Counted from the first letter of the stretch, positions 27,103 to 36,506 are shown. The stretch: DNA of 64,000 nt from Marinobacter daqiaonensis (GCF_900115285.1 NZ_FOYW01000001.1:2453272-2517271), one strand, 5' to 3'. Notes: generated by a model not told the origin, from the sequence alone. A program made the numbers and translations.

Positions 27103-29586
27103 ATGCTTCCTGTAGACGGGATCCTTCCCCAGCTTTCTGAGACCCTTGAACAGCAAACCACGGTGCTGCTGCAGGCACCACCGGGTGCCGGCAAGACAAC
27201 CCGGGTACCGCTGGCGTTGCTTGCCGCGTCGTGGCGCGGCGAGCGGAAGATCCTGATGCTGGAACCCCGGCGGCTGGCAGCACGGTCGGCAGCCCGCTAC
27301 ATGGCGCGCCAACGGGAGGAGAGCCCGGGCCAGACCATCGGCTACCGGACCCGCCTTGATACCCGGGTAAGCGACACAACCCGGGTCGAGGTGGTGACCG
27401 AAGGCATTCTGACCCGGCTGATCCAGGAAGACCCGGCCCTTGAAGACTACGCGGTGGTCATCTTCGACGAATTCCACGAGCGCTCCCTGCAGGCGGACCT
27501 CGGCCTGGCGCTGGTGCGGGAATGCCAGCAGGCCCTGCGGGAGGATCTGCGGGTTGTGGTGATGTCGGCAACCCTCGACACTGCACCGCTGGCCAGCCTG
27601 CTCGACAATGCGCCGGTGCTTACCAGTGAGGGCCGGGCCTTTCCGGTGGGGGTGCGTTATCGTCCGCTGTCGGCATCCTCAGGCCGCCGGTCCCGACTTC
27701 TGGACCACGTTACAGCGACGGTGATCGAGGCACTTGAGACGGAGACCGGCTCAGTACTCGTGTTTCTTCCGGGGGCCGGAGAAATCCGCCAGGCCGAGCG
27801 CCTGTTGCGCCCCTACCTGCCATCGGATACTCATATCGCGCCGCTCTACGGCAACCTCAGGGGTGATGATCAGGACCGGGCGATCCAGCCAGCCCCCGCC
27901 GGTCATCGCAAGATCGTGCTGGCCACTGCCATTGCCGAAACCAGCCTGACCATTGAGGGGGTGCGGGTGGTGATTGATGCGGGGCAGCAACGTCGTGCCG
28001 TGTTTGATCCCAATAGTGGCATGACCCGACTGAAAACCGGACGGGTCTCCCGGGCCTCAGCCGAGCAGCGCAAGGGTCGGGCAGGGCGGGTGGAGCCGGG
28101 GGTCTGCTACCGGTTGTGGAGTGAATCCGAGCAGCAGGGACTGCCCGCCTACACCCCGCCGGAAATCCTGGAAGCGGATCTCGCCCCCCTGGCTCTGGAG
28201 CTGGCGCAGTGGGGTGCCCGCAGCCCGGACGCCCTGGAATGGCTGGACCCGCCCCCGCCAGCACACTGGGCCCAGGCTGTTGAGCTGTTGCAGTGGCTGG
28301 ACCTGCTCGATGGCCAGGGGGGGATGACGGACCACGGCCGTAAGGCCCGTGCCCTGGGTATCCACCCCCGCCTTGCCCACATGGTGTTGAAGGGGCGGAA
28401 GCTTGGCTACCCCCGGACCGCCGCCAGGCTGGCCGCTTTGCTGGGCGAACGGGATCCTCTTGGCACCGGGGCGGGATCGGACATCAGTTACCGCCTGCAA
28501 TGGCTGACCGGGGAGTACCGGGCAGCCCGTCCTGACCGGGCCGGACTGGAGACTCTCAGGCGGGCCGCCGACCGTCTGGTGACGGAAAGGGGGGCGAAAG
28601 ACGTTGACGAAAGCCAGCCGGCCGGCCGGTTGCTGGCCTTCGCTTACCCGGACCGGATCGGACTTCGGCGTGCGGGGGACGCCAACCGCTATCAGCTCAG
28701 CAACGGCCGTGGCGCCAGGCTGCGGGAGGAAGACCCGCTTGGGGCCCGAACCTGGATCGTCGCCGCGGAGCTGGACGGGCAGGCCCGAGAGGCTCTGATC
28801 TATCTGGCGGCCGCGACAGACCGTGCCACTCTGGAAGATGACCTGGCAGACCACGTCCGTACCATCGATGAGGCCCGCTGGGATGATCGTAGAGGCACGG
28901 TGGTGGCCCGCCGCGTAAAGCGGCTTGGGGCGCTGGTCCTTGATGAGGCCAGCCTGCCGGAACCGGGGCCGGAACAGATCCAGCTGGGGCTGTTGACCGC
29001 CGTCCGGGAAAGGGGCATTGAAAGCCTGCCCTGGACGGAAGCCGCCCGCCAGTGGCAGGCCCGGGTAAGGCTCATGAAGCAGCTGGAACCGGCCGACTGG
29101 CCGGAGGTCTCCGACCAGGCTCTGCTGGCGGAACTGGAACAATGGCTCGCGCCGTACCTGGCCGGTATCCGTAACTGGAAAGGCTTGCAGCAGGTCCCGC
29201 TGTCCGATGCCCTGCAAAGCCTGCTGCCCTATGAGCAGCAACAACGCCTGAACCGGGAGCTGCCATCCACTCTGGAAATTCCGGCCGGCCAGCGCCTGCG
29301 CCTGGATTACACCGCCGAAAACGGCCCGGTACTGGCTGTCAAGCTACAGGCCATTTTCGGCTGGGTGGTGACGCCGGCCCTGGCGAGCGGCCGGGTTCCG
29401 GTGGTGATTCACCTGCTGTCTCCGGCGCAACGGCCACTGGCGGTCACCGCGGACCTGGCCAGTTTCTGGAGCGCGGTTTATCCGGAAGTCCGAAAGGAAA
29501 TGCGGGGGCGTTACCCCAAGCACCCGTGGCCGGAGGATCCGCTGACCGCAGAGGCGAAGATGGGAACCCGCAAATCAGGACGATAA
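27103..29586 (+). CDS. hrpB: ATP-dependent RNA helicase HrpB (DEAH/RHA type)
   Basis: Superfamily 2 helicase of 827 residues, full length. Motif I is PPGAGKTT (Lys31), motif II DEFHE at 122-126, motif III SAT, and the C-terminal helicase domain has ATAIAETSLTIEGV and KGRAGRVEPGVCYRLW. The HrpB-specific C-terminal region follows. RNA target unknown. The stop is 28 bases from the convergent CBS gene. Confidence 0.95.
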   Translation: MLPVDGILPQLSETLEQQTTVLLQAPPGAGKTTRVPLALLAASWRGERKILMLEPRRLAARSAARYMARQREESPGQTIGYRTRLDTRVSDTTRVEVVTEGILTRLIQEDPALEDYAVVIFDEFHERSLQADLGLALVRECQQALREDLRVVVMSATLDTAPLASLLDNAPVLTSEGRAFPVGVRYRPLSASSGRRSRLLDHVTATVIEALETETGSVLVFLPGAGEIRQAERLLRPYLPSDTHIAPLYGNLRGDDQDRAIQPAPAGHRKIVLATAIAETSLTIEGVRVVIDAGQQRRAVFDPNSGMTRLKTGRVSRASAEQRKGRAGRVEPGVCYRLWSESEQQGLPAYTPPEILEADLAPLALELAQWGARSPDALEWLDPPPPAHWAQAVELLQWLDLLDGQGGMTDHGRKARALGIHPRLAHMVLKGRKLGYPRTAARLAALLGERDPLGTGAGSDISYRLQWLTGEYRAARPDRAGLETLRRAADRLVTERGAKDVDESQPAGRLLAFAYPDRIGLRRAGDANRYQLSNGRGARLREEDPLGARTWIVAAELDGQAREALIYLAAATDRATLEDDLADHVRTIDEARWDDRRGTVVARRVKRLGALVLDEASLPEPGPEQIQLGLLTAVRERGIESLPWTEAARQWQARVRLMKQLEPADWPEVSDQALLAELEQWLAPYLAGIRNWKGLQQVPLSDALQSLLPYEQQQRLNRELPSTLEIPAGQRLRLDYTAENGPVLAVKLQAIFGWVVTPALASGRVPVVIHLLSPAQRPLAVTADLASFWSAVYPEVRKEMRGRYPKHPWPEDPLTAEAKMGTRKSGR

Positions 29587-29614
29587 CCCGCTGCGGAACT
29601 CCCACAGCCGGGAT

Positions 29615-30022
29615 TTATGCTGCCCGGCAGCCTTTCAGCTGGTCGTTGAGGGCGGCCATCACCCTTGAGCGGGTCAGTATGCCAAGGACCCGGTTTTCCC
29701 GATCCACCACCGGGTAAATCTTGGGCTTGCGTTCGGAGAACAGGTTGGCCAGGGCCAGTTCGGACATGTCCGCGGTCACCGATACGGGTTCCCGGGACAT
29801 GATATCGCTGATGCGTACCCAGTTGTCACAGTGGTAACTGCTGCTCGCCAGCGAGCGGATACAGTCCTGCTCGGACAGGAAGCCCACCAGGCGATTGTCA
29901 CTGTCCACCACCGGGAGCCCGGTGTGGCCGCTCGAGAGGATCTGGTCCACGGCACGGCTGAGATAGTCCCGTTCGTGCAATGGGGGCGTCCATTTCGACA
30001 TCAGGTCTTGTACGGTGCGCAT
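29615..30022 (-). CDS. CBS-domain pair protein
   Basis: A 135-residue protein made of two CBS domains: MRTVQDLMSKWTPPL ... GLPVVDSDNRLVGFLSEQD and ISDIMSREPVSV ... YPVVDRENRVLGILTRS. Such stand-alone pairs bind adenine nucleotides and regulate partner enzymes or channels; the partner is unknown. An AAGGAGGTACCC site fixes the ATG. Confidence 0.93.
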   Translation of the reverse strand: MRTVQDLMSKWTPPLHERDYLSRAVDQILSSGHTGLPVVDSDNRLVGFLSEQDCIRSLASSSYHCDNWVRISDIMSREPVSVTADMSELALANLFSERKPKIYPVVDRENRVLGILTRSRVMAALNDQLKGCRAA

Positions 30023-30157
30023 GGGTACCTCCTTGGGCTCTGAATGCGTCTGGCAGCCAGTATCCGGATACCAGTGGCGTCCGCCCAATCGCACTTTCCA
30101 ATGCCATTCATTCGCAAAAGCTATACTGATTATTACATCAATAGGAAAATTGAAATT

Positions 30158-30886
30158 TTAGGCCCCCAGCATCAGAAGCAGTCCTGTGACCAGCAACACA
30201 CCGTAGACGGCCTGCCTGAAACGGTCCTCGTTGAGACGGTGGTGGAGGAACTCTCCGGCCCAAACGCCAATGACGAGTAACGGCAGGTACCACACCAACC
30301 GACCGGCGCTGGTGATCAGGCTGCCGTCGAACATATAGAGGACGCTGAGGGTCAGGTTCAGGGTAAACCAGACTGTAAGCAGGGTGGCCCGGGTACGCCC
30401 CTTGTCCAGCTGGATACCGGCCAGAGCATAGACCAGCAGCGGGCCGCCGGAGGCAAAGAGGCCGTGGGTGATGCCGGCGCCGAAGGTGATGACGCGGCTG
30501 GCGGCAAGGTTGTGGGGTACTGCGACACGGCCGCCGAAGATACGCCACAGCTCCTTGCCGGCGAACCAGACCACGAGCAGACCGAACAGGGTTTTGAGGG
30601 CGGCGGCTCCCAGCCAGGGTGTGAGCACGTAGCCGGTGATCGTGCCCGTCAGCATCAGCGGCAGAATCAGCGTCGACAGCAGTCGCCAGTGAATATGGTG
30701 GCGGTGCTTCCAGGTGAGGTAGCCACTCATCAGGACGTTCAGGGGCACCAGCACCGGGAGCATTTCAGGTATCGGCAACAGCACCGCCCCCAGGGACAGG
30801 GCGATGACGATGGAGCCAAAGCCGGTGATGGCCTCAATGGTGTAGGCCAGCAGGATACACAGGCCAAGCCAGAGCCAGGGGTCCAT
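30158..30886 (-). CDS. TauE/SafE family sulfite/organosulfonate exporter-like membrane protein
   Basis: A 242-residue protein with seven to eight helices and the duplicated TauE motif (ITGFGSIVIALSLGAVLLPI near the start, GAGITHGLFASGGPLLVYAL in the second half). Its ATG shares one base with the stop of the upstream SDR gene (TAATG), making it the last gene of the FMO operon. Substrate unknown. Confidence 0.9.
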   Translation of the reverse strand: MDPWLWLGLCILLAYTIEAITGFGSIVIALSLGAVLLPIPEMLPVLVPLNVLMSGYLTWKHRHHIHWRLLSTLILPLMLTGTITGYVLTPWLGAAALKTLFGLLVVWFAGKELWRIFGGRVAVPHNLAASRVITFGAGITHGLFASGGPLLVYALAGIQLDKGRTRATLLTVWFTLNLTLSVLYMFDGSLITSAGRLVWYLPLLVIGVWAGEFLHHRLNEDRFRQAVYGVLLVTGLLLMLGA

Positions 30887-31671
30887 TAAACCAGATCCTC
30901 CGCGAATCTCCGGCGGACGGCGTTCAGGTAAAGTCCGGGTGCCAGCCGCCATAGCAGGCTGCCGAAACGGGACACGGGCTCCGGCAGGAGCCAGCGTTTG
31001 CGTCGGGAGAATGCCTGGTCAATGCTTCTGGCCATCTCGTCCGCACTGGTCATGGCCCCGATGGTGGAACGGGGGTGTGTCGCTTTCTCGCCATCCGCCC
31101 CCAGGGCGTTGTTCTCGATCGGGGTGTCCAGGAAGCTGGGGTAAACCATGAGAATGTGAATACCATCTGCCTCCAGCTCCAGTCGCAGTACCTCGAAGAA
31201 CTGGGTCAGGGCGCTCTTTGCCGCGCAATAGCCCGCTCGCCCCGGCACCGGCATCCAGCCGGCCATGGAGCCGATGCTGATAATGCCGCCACGGCTTTTC
31301 CTGAGCAGGGGCAGGGCGAGCTGGGTGAGTTCCACCGGCCCCTGCCAGTCCACTGCCATGACTTTCCGGAAGACCCCCGGATCTGTACTGGCAGCGGGAG
31401 AACGGTGGGTGATGCCGGCATTGTTGACCAGGAGGTCGAGGCGACCAAAGGTCGTTTCAGTCTCCCGGATCAATCGCTCCAGGTCGCGGCGATCAGTCAC
31501 GTCGACGGTCACCACGTGCACTCGTTGAGGGTCGTCCAGTTCGGCCTCGCGCTTCACCAGGGACTCGGCGTCGATGTCCGCCAGTACCAGGGAATGACCG
31601 GCCTGATACCAGTGCCGGGCCATGGCCCAGCCCAGGCCGCTGGCAGCTCCGGTTATCAGGATGACGGTCAC
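30886..31671 (-). CDS. Short-chain dehydrogenase/reductase
   Basis: A classical SDR of 261 residues: nucleotide-binding TGAASGLGWAM at residues 7-17, NNAGITHRS, and the catalytic Ser...Tyr-x3-Lys in SIGSMAGW and YCAAK. The C-terminal extension resembles SDRs acting on lipid-like substrates (inference). Its GTG overlaps the stop of the upstream epimerase-like gene (GTGA), so translation is coupled. Confidence 0.92.
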   Translation of the reverse strand: MTVILITGAASGLGWAMARHWYQAGHSLVLADIDAESLVKREAELDDPQRVHVVTVDVTDRRDLERLIRETETTFGRLDLLVNNAGITHRSPAASTDPGVFRKVMAVDWQGPVELTQLALPLLRKSRGGIISIGSMAGWMPVPGRAGYCAAKSALTQFFEVLRLELEADGIHILMVYPSFLDTPIENNALGADGEKATHPRSTIGAMTSADEMARSIDQAFSRRKRWLLPEPVSRFGSLLWRLAPGLYLNAVRRRFAEDLV

Positions 31672-32609
31672 AGATCGCCCCTCTGCCTTGCCTGCGCCAC
31701 AAAGTAATCAAAGGTCTCGGCCGATGTTTTCTGCAGCCGGTAACCGAATTCCTCCTTGAGCCTGCGGTTGCTCAGCACTGGTCGGTAGCGCAGGAAGTTG
31801 ATCTGTTCCGGCGACACCGGTTTGCCCAGCCATTTGGCCATCTGCAATCCGGCTTTCACAACACTGGCGGGCAGGGCCAACAGGGGTTTGTCGAGCCTGT
31901 GGGCGATCTCCCGGATGGTGAGAGCGCCATCGCCGGCCATATTGTAACAACCGGTTTTGTCCGCCCGGATGCCCTGCTCCATGGCTGCCACAACGTCCTG
32001 GTCCCAGATGAATACGAATGGCGAATTACTGCCCCGTATGGCCAGCAGGCGGGGCGCCAGGAACAGACCGGTGATCTGGTTACGGGTCTCGGCCCCCAGC
32101 ACCGTGCCTGGCCGGAAGATGAGCTGGGCCAGCTCCGGGTGTTCCTGACGGTAGCGGGCGAGAAGTTCCTCCACCCTGCGCTTGTGATCCGAGTAGGCGA
32201 ACTCCGGATTACCCCGCAATGGGTCATCCTCGTCGATCCAGGCCGGGTTGTCCGGGTGATAGCCGTAGGCTGCCCCGGAGCTGGTAACGGTGATGTGTTT
32301 CACCTTGGCGGCAACGCAGGCTTCCAGCACGTTGCGGGTACCATTTACGTCAATGTCGAAATCACGTTGCCGGTCCGGAGAGGCCTGCAGCACCGAAGCG
32401 AGGTGGACCACGTGAGTGATGCGATATTCCGCCAGGGTAAGCACCAGCTTCGGGTCCCGCACGTCGAGGACTTCCAGGGGGAAGGTCAGCCCGTCCCGCC
32501 GGTTGATGTCGGTGCCGATGACAAAATGGTCTTTCGCCAGCCGATTGCCCAGCTGGTGGCCGATGTAGCCGGCGGCGCCGGTGATGAGAATCCGTTTTTC
32601 AGTGTTCAT
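31668..32609 (-). CDS. NAD(P)-dependent epimerase/dehydratase family (extended SDR)
   Basis: A 313-residue extended SDR with GAAGYIGHQL at residues 11-20, the DVRD and HLAS motifs, a TSSGAAYG serine, and an active-site Tyr-x3-Lys (YSDHK). The C-terminal half is the variable substrate domain. Its ATG overlaps the symporter stop by four bases (ATGA), placing it inside the FMO operon. The substrate is unknown. Confidence 0.9.
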   Translation of the reverse strand: MNTEKRILITGAAGYIGHQLGNRLAKDHFVIGTDINRRDGLTFPLEVLDVRDPKLVLTLAEYRITHVVHLASVLQASPDRQRDFDIDVNGTRNVLEACVAAKVKHITVTSSGAAYGYHPDNPAWIDEDDPLRGNPEFAYSDHKRRVEELLARYRQEHPELAQLIFRPGTVLGAETRNQITGLFLAPRLLAIRGSNSPFVFIWDQDVVAAMEQGIRADKTGCYNMAGDGALTIREIAHRLDKPLLALPASVVKAGLQMAKWLGKPVSPEQINFLRYRPVLSNRRLKEEFGYRLQKTSAETFDYFVAQARQRGDL

Positions 32610-33529
32610 GGTTGTTTACTGAAAGTTTCCGGTTGAAGAGGGATGGGCCTGCGGGACCAGATCTGCGACAGGATGAGGCCGGACACCAGGTGCCAGACGC
32701 CCCAGAAAGCGGTGATCAGCATCATGCCACCGGCGTCGGGGAAGAAGGTGAACAGAATCACCAGCCCCAGGCCGGAGTTCTGGATGCCCACCTCCATGGT
32801 GACGGCCCGCTGGTCAGGCACTGACAGCTTCATGAGCCTTGCCATGGCGAACCCGAGCGTCAGGGCGATCAGGTTATGCCCCACCACCAGCCAGAAAAAG
32901 GTGTGGAACCTTTCCAGAAAGAGCCCGACATTATTCATGAAGGCTATGGCTACGAAGGCGAGGAACACCAGCAACGAGATGAACCGCAGGGGCTTTTCGC
33001 TGCGCACCGCCAGTTTCGGGAAGCGGCTACCAGTGACCATGCCCAGTATCAGTGGTACGGCCAGCACGAGGAGCACCAGCAGCAGAACGTTCTCCGGCTG
33101 GAGACTGATCTCCTGAAGATAGCCCCGGGTGTGGGGGTTGAGCCAGCCATAAAAGGCGAAGTTGAGGGGCGTCATTACCGTCGCCGCCAGACTGGACACT
33201 GCGGTCATGCTGACGGACACCGCCACGCTGCCCTTCCCCAGCCAGGTCATGATGTTGGAGAAGCTGCCGCCGGGGCAGGAGGCCACCAGAATCATCCCCA
33301 GGGCCAGCTCCGGGTCGATCTCAAGGGCCCAGGTAAACAGGCAGGTGGCCAGCGGCAGCAGCAGGAACTGGGCAAACAGGCCCGCTATGGGTGCCCTGGG
33401 TATGGTGAGTACCCTGCGAAAATCCGCGGGCTTCAGGTTCAGGGAAACGCCGAACATCATCAGCGCGAGGATGGCGTTGAGCGTGACCAGGCTGGCGGGG
33501 TCAAACTGCACCGTCAGGGACGACTGCAT
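32606..33529 (-). CDS. Bile acid:sodium symporter family transporter
   Basis: A 307-residue protein with nine to ten helices of the BASS superfamily. Diagnostic segments are LALMMFGVSLNLKPADFRR at the N-terminus, ASCPGGSFSNIMTWLGKG, and VTMEVGIQNSGLGLVILF. Bacterial members take up varied organic anions with sodium. It is the second gene of the FMO operon, six bases after the FMO stop, so it may import that pathway's substrate (inference). Confidence 0.92.
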   Translation of the reverse strand: MQSSLTVQFDPASLVTLNAILALMMFGVSLNLKPADFRRVLTIPRAPIAGLFAQFLLLPLATCLFTWALEIDPELALGMILVASCPGGSFSNIMTWLGKGSVAVSVSMTAVSSLAATVMTPLNFAFYGWLNPHTRGYLQEISLQPENVLLLVLLVLAVPLILGMVTGSRFPKLAVRSEKPLRFISLLVFLAFVAIAFMNNVGLFLERFHTFFWLVVGHNLIALTLGFAMARLMKLSVPDQRAVTMEVGIQNSGLGLVILFTFFPDAGGMMLITAFWGVWHLVSGLILSQIWSRRPIPLQPETFSKQP

Positions 33530-33535
33530 ACGGCA

Positions 33536-34834
33536 TTACCCCTTGCTGGGTTCGAGGTCGGCAATGTGACTCGCCAGGGCGTCGAGGTAGGCGTCCTTGT
33601 TGACATAATAAGCCATGCGCGCCAGCTTGATGTAGTCATAACCACCATCCAGCCGTTCTCCCGCATGCGCCTTTTTCTTATGCCTCAGGGCGGTTGCGGC
33701 CGCTGTACCCCGCTGTTGCTCACGGATGAACAGTGCCACCAGCCGTGCCTGCTGGTTGCGCCCCTCCCAGCCCAGGCCAGTGGCTTCGATCATGCCCATC
33801 AGGAACAGGTTGTCGTAGTCGGGGTGCATCATGTTCAGGTACAGCTGGGGGGCATCCCGCTCGGCGGGCCAGTTCAGGTGCGTGCGATCGATGAAGGGGT
33901 AATCCAGCAGATAGCCGGTGGCCATCAGTATCAGGTCGTATTCACCCTGTTCGCCATCGGTGAAGTGGACGGTGTGGCCCTCAACCCTCTCGATGCCCCG
34001 CCGGGGCCGGATATCACCGTGACCCAGGTGATGGAGTATCAGGGAATTGATGACCGGGTGTGACTCATACATACGGTAGTCCGGATCCGGCAGACCGTAG
34101 TCCGAGGGCTTGCCCATCACCAGCCGGATCAGGGTGGCGTCGACCCGTTGTTTGAGCGGGCGCGGCAGCTTCAGCCTGCCGCCAATGGTGTCGATGGGCC
34201 GGCCTTTCAGGAACTTGGGCAGGAAGTAGTAGCCCCGGCGCAGGCTCATGTCCACGGAGCGGGCGTGGTGCACCGCATCCACGGCGATATCGGCCCCGGA
34301 ATTGCCGCAGCCGACGATCAGCACACGCCTGTCACGGAAGATCTCGGGGTTGCGGTAGTCGGCGGAGTGCATCAGCTCACCGGCAAAGTCGCCGGGCAGC
34401 GGCGGCCTGTTCGGGGTGTGGAGCGTGCCGTTGGCGATCATGACCCCATCGAAGGTACGAGTCTGTCGCTCGCCATTGTGCTCGGTGGTAATCCGCCACT
34501 GGCTTCCGTCCGGCTCCATGCTGACCACTCGGGTATTGAACTCGTAGTACTCCCGCAAACCGAAGTGAGCCACGAATTCCCGGAAATAGCTCTTCAGCTC
34601 GTGGTGGCTGGGGTACTGGGCCACCGCGTCCTTCATGGGGAACTCGGCAAATTCCGTCATCCGCTTGGAGGAAATCAGGTGAGCCGTGTCATACATGGTG
34701 CTATGGGGGTTGTCGATGTCCCAGAGTCCGCCCACATCGCTGTGGAGCTCGAAACCGGTAAAGGGGATGCCCTGCTTCTGAAGGTTGCGCGCGCACGCCA
34801 GGCCCATGGGGCCGGCACCAATGACTGCGTACAT
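33536..34834 (-). CDS. Flavin-containing monooxygenase (FMO-like)
   Basis: A 432-residue FAD- and NADPH-dependent monooxygenase. The FAD-binding GAGPMGLACA is at the N-terminus, WDIDNPHSTMYDTAHLISSK is a typical early FMO segment, and the NADPH-binding VLIVGCGNSGADIA is in the middle; LILMATGY follows. The ATG has AGGA eight bases upstream. It leads a five-gene minus-strand operon (FMO, symporter, epimerase, SDR, TauE) and faces a divergent AraC regulator, an arrangement like mymA-virS of mycobacteria. Substrate unknown. Confidence 0.92.
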   Translation of the reverse strand: MYAVIGAGPMGLACARNLQKQGIPFTGFELHSDVGGLWDIDNPHSTMYDTAHLISSKRMTEFAEFPMKDAVAQYPSHHELKSYFREFVAHFGLREYYEFNTRVVSMEPDGSQWRITTEHNGERQTRTFDGVMIANGTLHTPNRPPLPGDFAGELMHSADYRNPEIFRDRRVLIVGCGNSGADIAVDAVHHARSVDMSLRRGYYFLPKFLKGRPIDTIGGRLKLPRPLKQRVDATLIRLVMGKPSDYGLPDPDYRMYESHPVINSLILHHLGHGDIRPRRGIERVEGHTVHFTDGEQGEYDLILMATGYLLDYPFIDRTHLNWPAERDAPQLYLNMMHPDYDNLFLMGMIEATGLGWEGRNQQARLVALFIREQQRGTAAATALRHKKKAHAGERLDGGYDYIKLARMAYYVNKDAYLDALASHIADLEPSKG

Positions 34835-34841
34835 GTGGGTG

Positions 34842-34915
34842 TTCCTGATTTTGTTATTGTGTAAGGCTATCCTAGCGAAATACGTTACGCCATTCCTGAT
34901 CCGACGGGACAGGAA
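34842..34915. promoter_or_regulatory. Possible AraC-regulator operator in the FMO/AraC divergent region
   Basis: The 98-base gap holds a direct repeat of TTCCTGAT at 34842-34849 and 34893-34900, and an inverted repeat TTCCTG (34893-34898) with CAGGAA (34910-34915). Repeated half-sites between a regulator and its divergent target fit AraC-family operators, but the site is unproven. Confidence 0.35.
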
Positions 34916-34932
34916 ACACGACAATTCAGGCC

Positions 34933-35907
34933 ATGATCGCAACATCGCCCACAGTTACCCATCTCTATGCCCAGGCCATTCTGCAGGCGGCTCGCCGTCG
35001 CGGAATCGCGTTGCCGGGTGATGTCACGTCCCGGCTGGTGGCGGGGCAAAGGGTGCCTCTGATGGTGCAGGACCGGCTCTGGGAGGAATACTGCCGGGCC
35101 ATTGACGAACCCTTGGCAGGCCTGGACATAGGCCTGGCGTTGCAGGTGGGCCACCTGGACAGCGCCGGCATGCTGCTGGTGAGCTGCGACACCCTGCGGG
35201 ACGGGCTGGAAGCGCTGGTGGAATATGCGCCGGTGATTGGCGACGGCGGTGAGTTCAGCCTCTTGGAGGAAGGCGATCTGATCTGCCTGTGCTATCGACC
35301 GGGATATTCGGTGCGTGTGGCCGAGCGTGTGGAGGCGGTGATGGCGTCCCTGGCCCGGCTCGCCCGCTGGGCCACGGGAGACGCATTCCGGCCGGATGAT
35401 TTGTGGCTGGCCCATTGTCCCCTGGCGGATGAGTCGGTCTATGAGGAGCGGCTGGCCATGCCGGTGGTCTTCCGGGCGGAGCGGAACTGCCTGCGTTTTC
35501 ACCGGAATCAGGCTGCGCTGCCGCTGATTCAGGCCAACAGTGCCTTGCGGGATCATCTTCGGCAGATGGCGGATCGTACACTGGAAAGTCTTGGTCATCA
35601 GAGTCTGAGTGCCCAGGTCTGTCATCTGATGCGGGTGCATCCGGACTGGGGCAAGGAGCGGGTGGCGGCGGAGCTGGCTGTCAGTGGCCGGCACCTGACC
35701 CGGCTGCTGGCGGAGGAGGGGCTGTCCTTCAGGGTTCTGCGGGAGCGGGAGTTGCGACGTCTGGCGGTGTCGGCCCTGGAATCCGGCTTTTCGGTAGCCG
35801 AGGTTTCCGAGCAGCTTGGCTTCTCAGAGGAAGCGGCGTTTGCCCGGGCCTTCCGGCGCTGGGAAGGGGTTAGTCCTTCCCGTTTTCGGTCTTCCGTTTC
35901 GGGGTAG
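34933..35907 (+). CDS. AraC family transcriptional regulator (arabinose-binding-like N-domain)
   Basis: A 324-residue regulator with the N-terminal sensing domain found in VirS/OruR-type proteins (about residues 20-200) and a C-terminal AraC DNA-binding domain with two helix-turn-helix units: VAAELAVSGRHLTRLLAEEG and LGFSEEAAFARAFRRWEG. It is divergent from the FMO operon and probably activates it. The effector is unknown. Confidence 0.93.
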   Translation: MIATSPTVTHLYAQAILQAARRRGIALPGDVTSRLVAGQRVPLMVQDRLWEEYCRAIDEPLAGLDIGLALQVGHLDSAGMLLVSCDTLRDGLEALVEYAPVIGDGGEFSLLEEGDLICLCYRPGYSVRVAERVEAVMASLARLARWATGDAFRPDDLWLAHCPLADESVYEERLAMPVVFRAERNCLRFHRNQAALPLIQANSALRDHLRQMADRTLESLGHQSLSAQVCHLMRVHPDWGKERVAAELAVSGRHLTRLLAEEGLSFRVLRERELRRLAVSALESGFSVAEVSEQLGFSEEAAFARAFRRWEGVSPSRFRSSVSG

Positions 35908-36020
35908 CGTTGATTAAAGCTTCAAGATCCCCCTGGAACTCCGCGCTCGTGCAGTATTGCGTGCTGCTGAGAAATGCTTTCAGAAGATCGTCATGGGGTC
36001 AGCACCCTGTTGGCCAGTGC

Positions 36021-36389
36021 CTACTCGATGAGTTGGCGTGCCTTCTCCAGGTAAGCCGACCCTTGCTCACTGACCGTCCCGGTATTTGCGCTTTCGGAAG
36101 CCAGGTGCACTTCCTCCAGGGTTTCAGCCAGGTGCTCCAGCTCTTCTTCCATTCGGGCAATGGCATTTTCCAGGGTGTAGGTGAGCTGATGAATCTCATT
36201 CAGGTCTTCCGGGGTCAGCTCGCCCTGAAGAACCTTCTCGAGTTTTTCGTTGTACTCCGAGAAGTTGGTTACGGCCTCTGGCAGGGAATTGGCGGACTTG
36301 CCCTCGTAGTGTTCCACCTCGGTGGCCAGGGAAAGACCTGAAAAGACCATTGAGGTTACCAGGGCGCTGCAGCAGAACAGTTGTTTCAC
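36021..36389 (-). CDS. DUF6746-like exported protein
   Basis: A 122-residue protein with a signal peptide (MKQLFCCSALVTSMVFSGLS) and a mature helical part with heptad character (ENAIARMEEELEHLAETLEE), matching the family I know as DUF6746 (YEGKSANSLPEAVTNFSEYN). The GTG start has AAGGAG seven bases upstream. A Fur-like box lies 16 bases before it, suggesting iron control. Function unknown. Confidence 0.82.
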   Translation of the reverse strand: MKQLFCCSALVTSMVFSGLSLATEVEHYEGKSANSLPEAVTNFSEYNEKLEKVLQGELTPEDLNEIHQLTYTLENAIARMEEELEHLAETLEEVHLASESANTGTVSEQGSAYLEKARQLIE

Positions 36390-36404
36390 GGTAGTCTCCT
36401 TTTT

Positions 36405-36423
36405 ATGAACGAGAATCATTATC
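36405..36423. promoter_or_regulatory. Fur-box-like sequence
   Basis: The 19 bases ending GAGAATCATTATC match the GATAATGATAATCATTATC consensus at 14 positions, with a near-perfect right half. It lies between the DUF6746 gene (16 bases from its start) and the divergent ATP-grasp gene (84 bases from its start). Confidence 0.55.
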
Positions 36424-36506
36424 GTTAATGCCCCGCTGGCTTTCAATGACACATATCAAAAAAAGATTCCCGGAACCTGCTTGCCAAAAATTGGATTGTG
36501 CATAAA

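Noticed and set aside
28057-29244. Minus-strand frame of about 395 codons inside hrpB
   Set aside because: Antisense shadow of hrpB; no recognisable motif.
32876-34063. Plus-strand frame of about 395 codons across the symporter and FMO genes
   Set aside because: Crosses two well-supported genes on the other strand, and its His/Gln-rich product has no family features.
35870-36005. Minus-strand peptide (DLLKAFLSSTQYCTSAEFQ and onwards) overlapping the 3' end of the AraC gene
   Set aside because: It reads like a protein tail but has no ATG, GTG or TTG start before an upstream stop. It could be a gene remnant, but the evidence is too thin to annotate.
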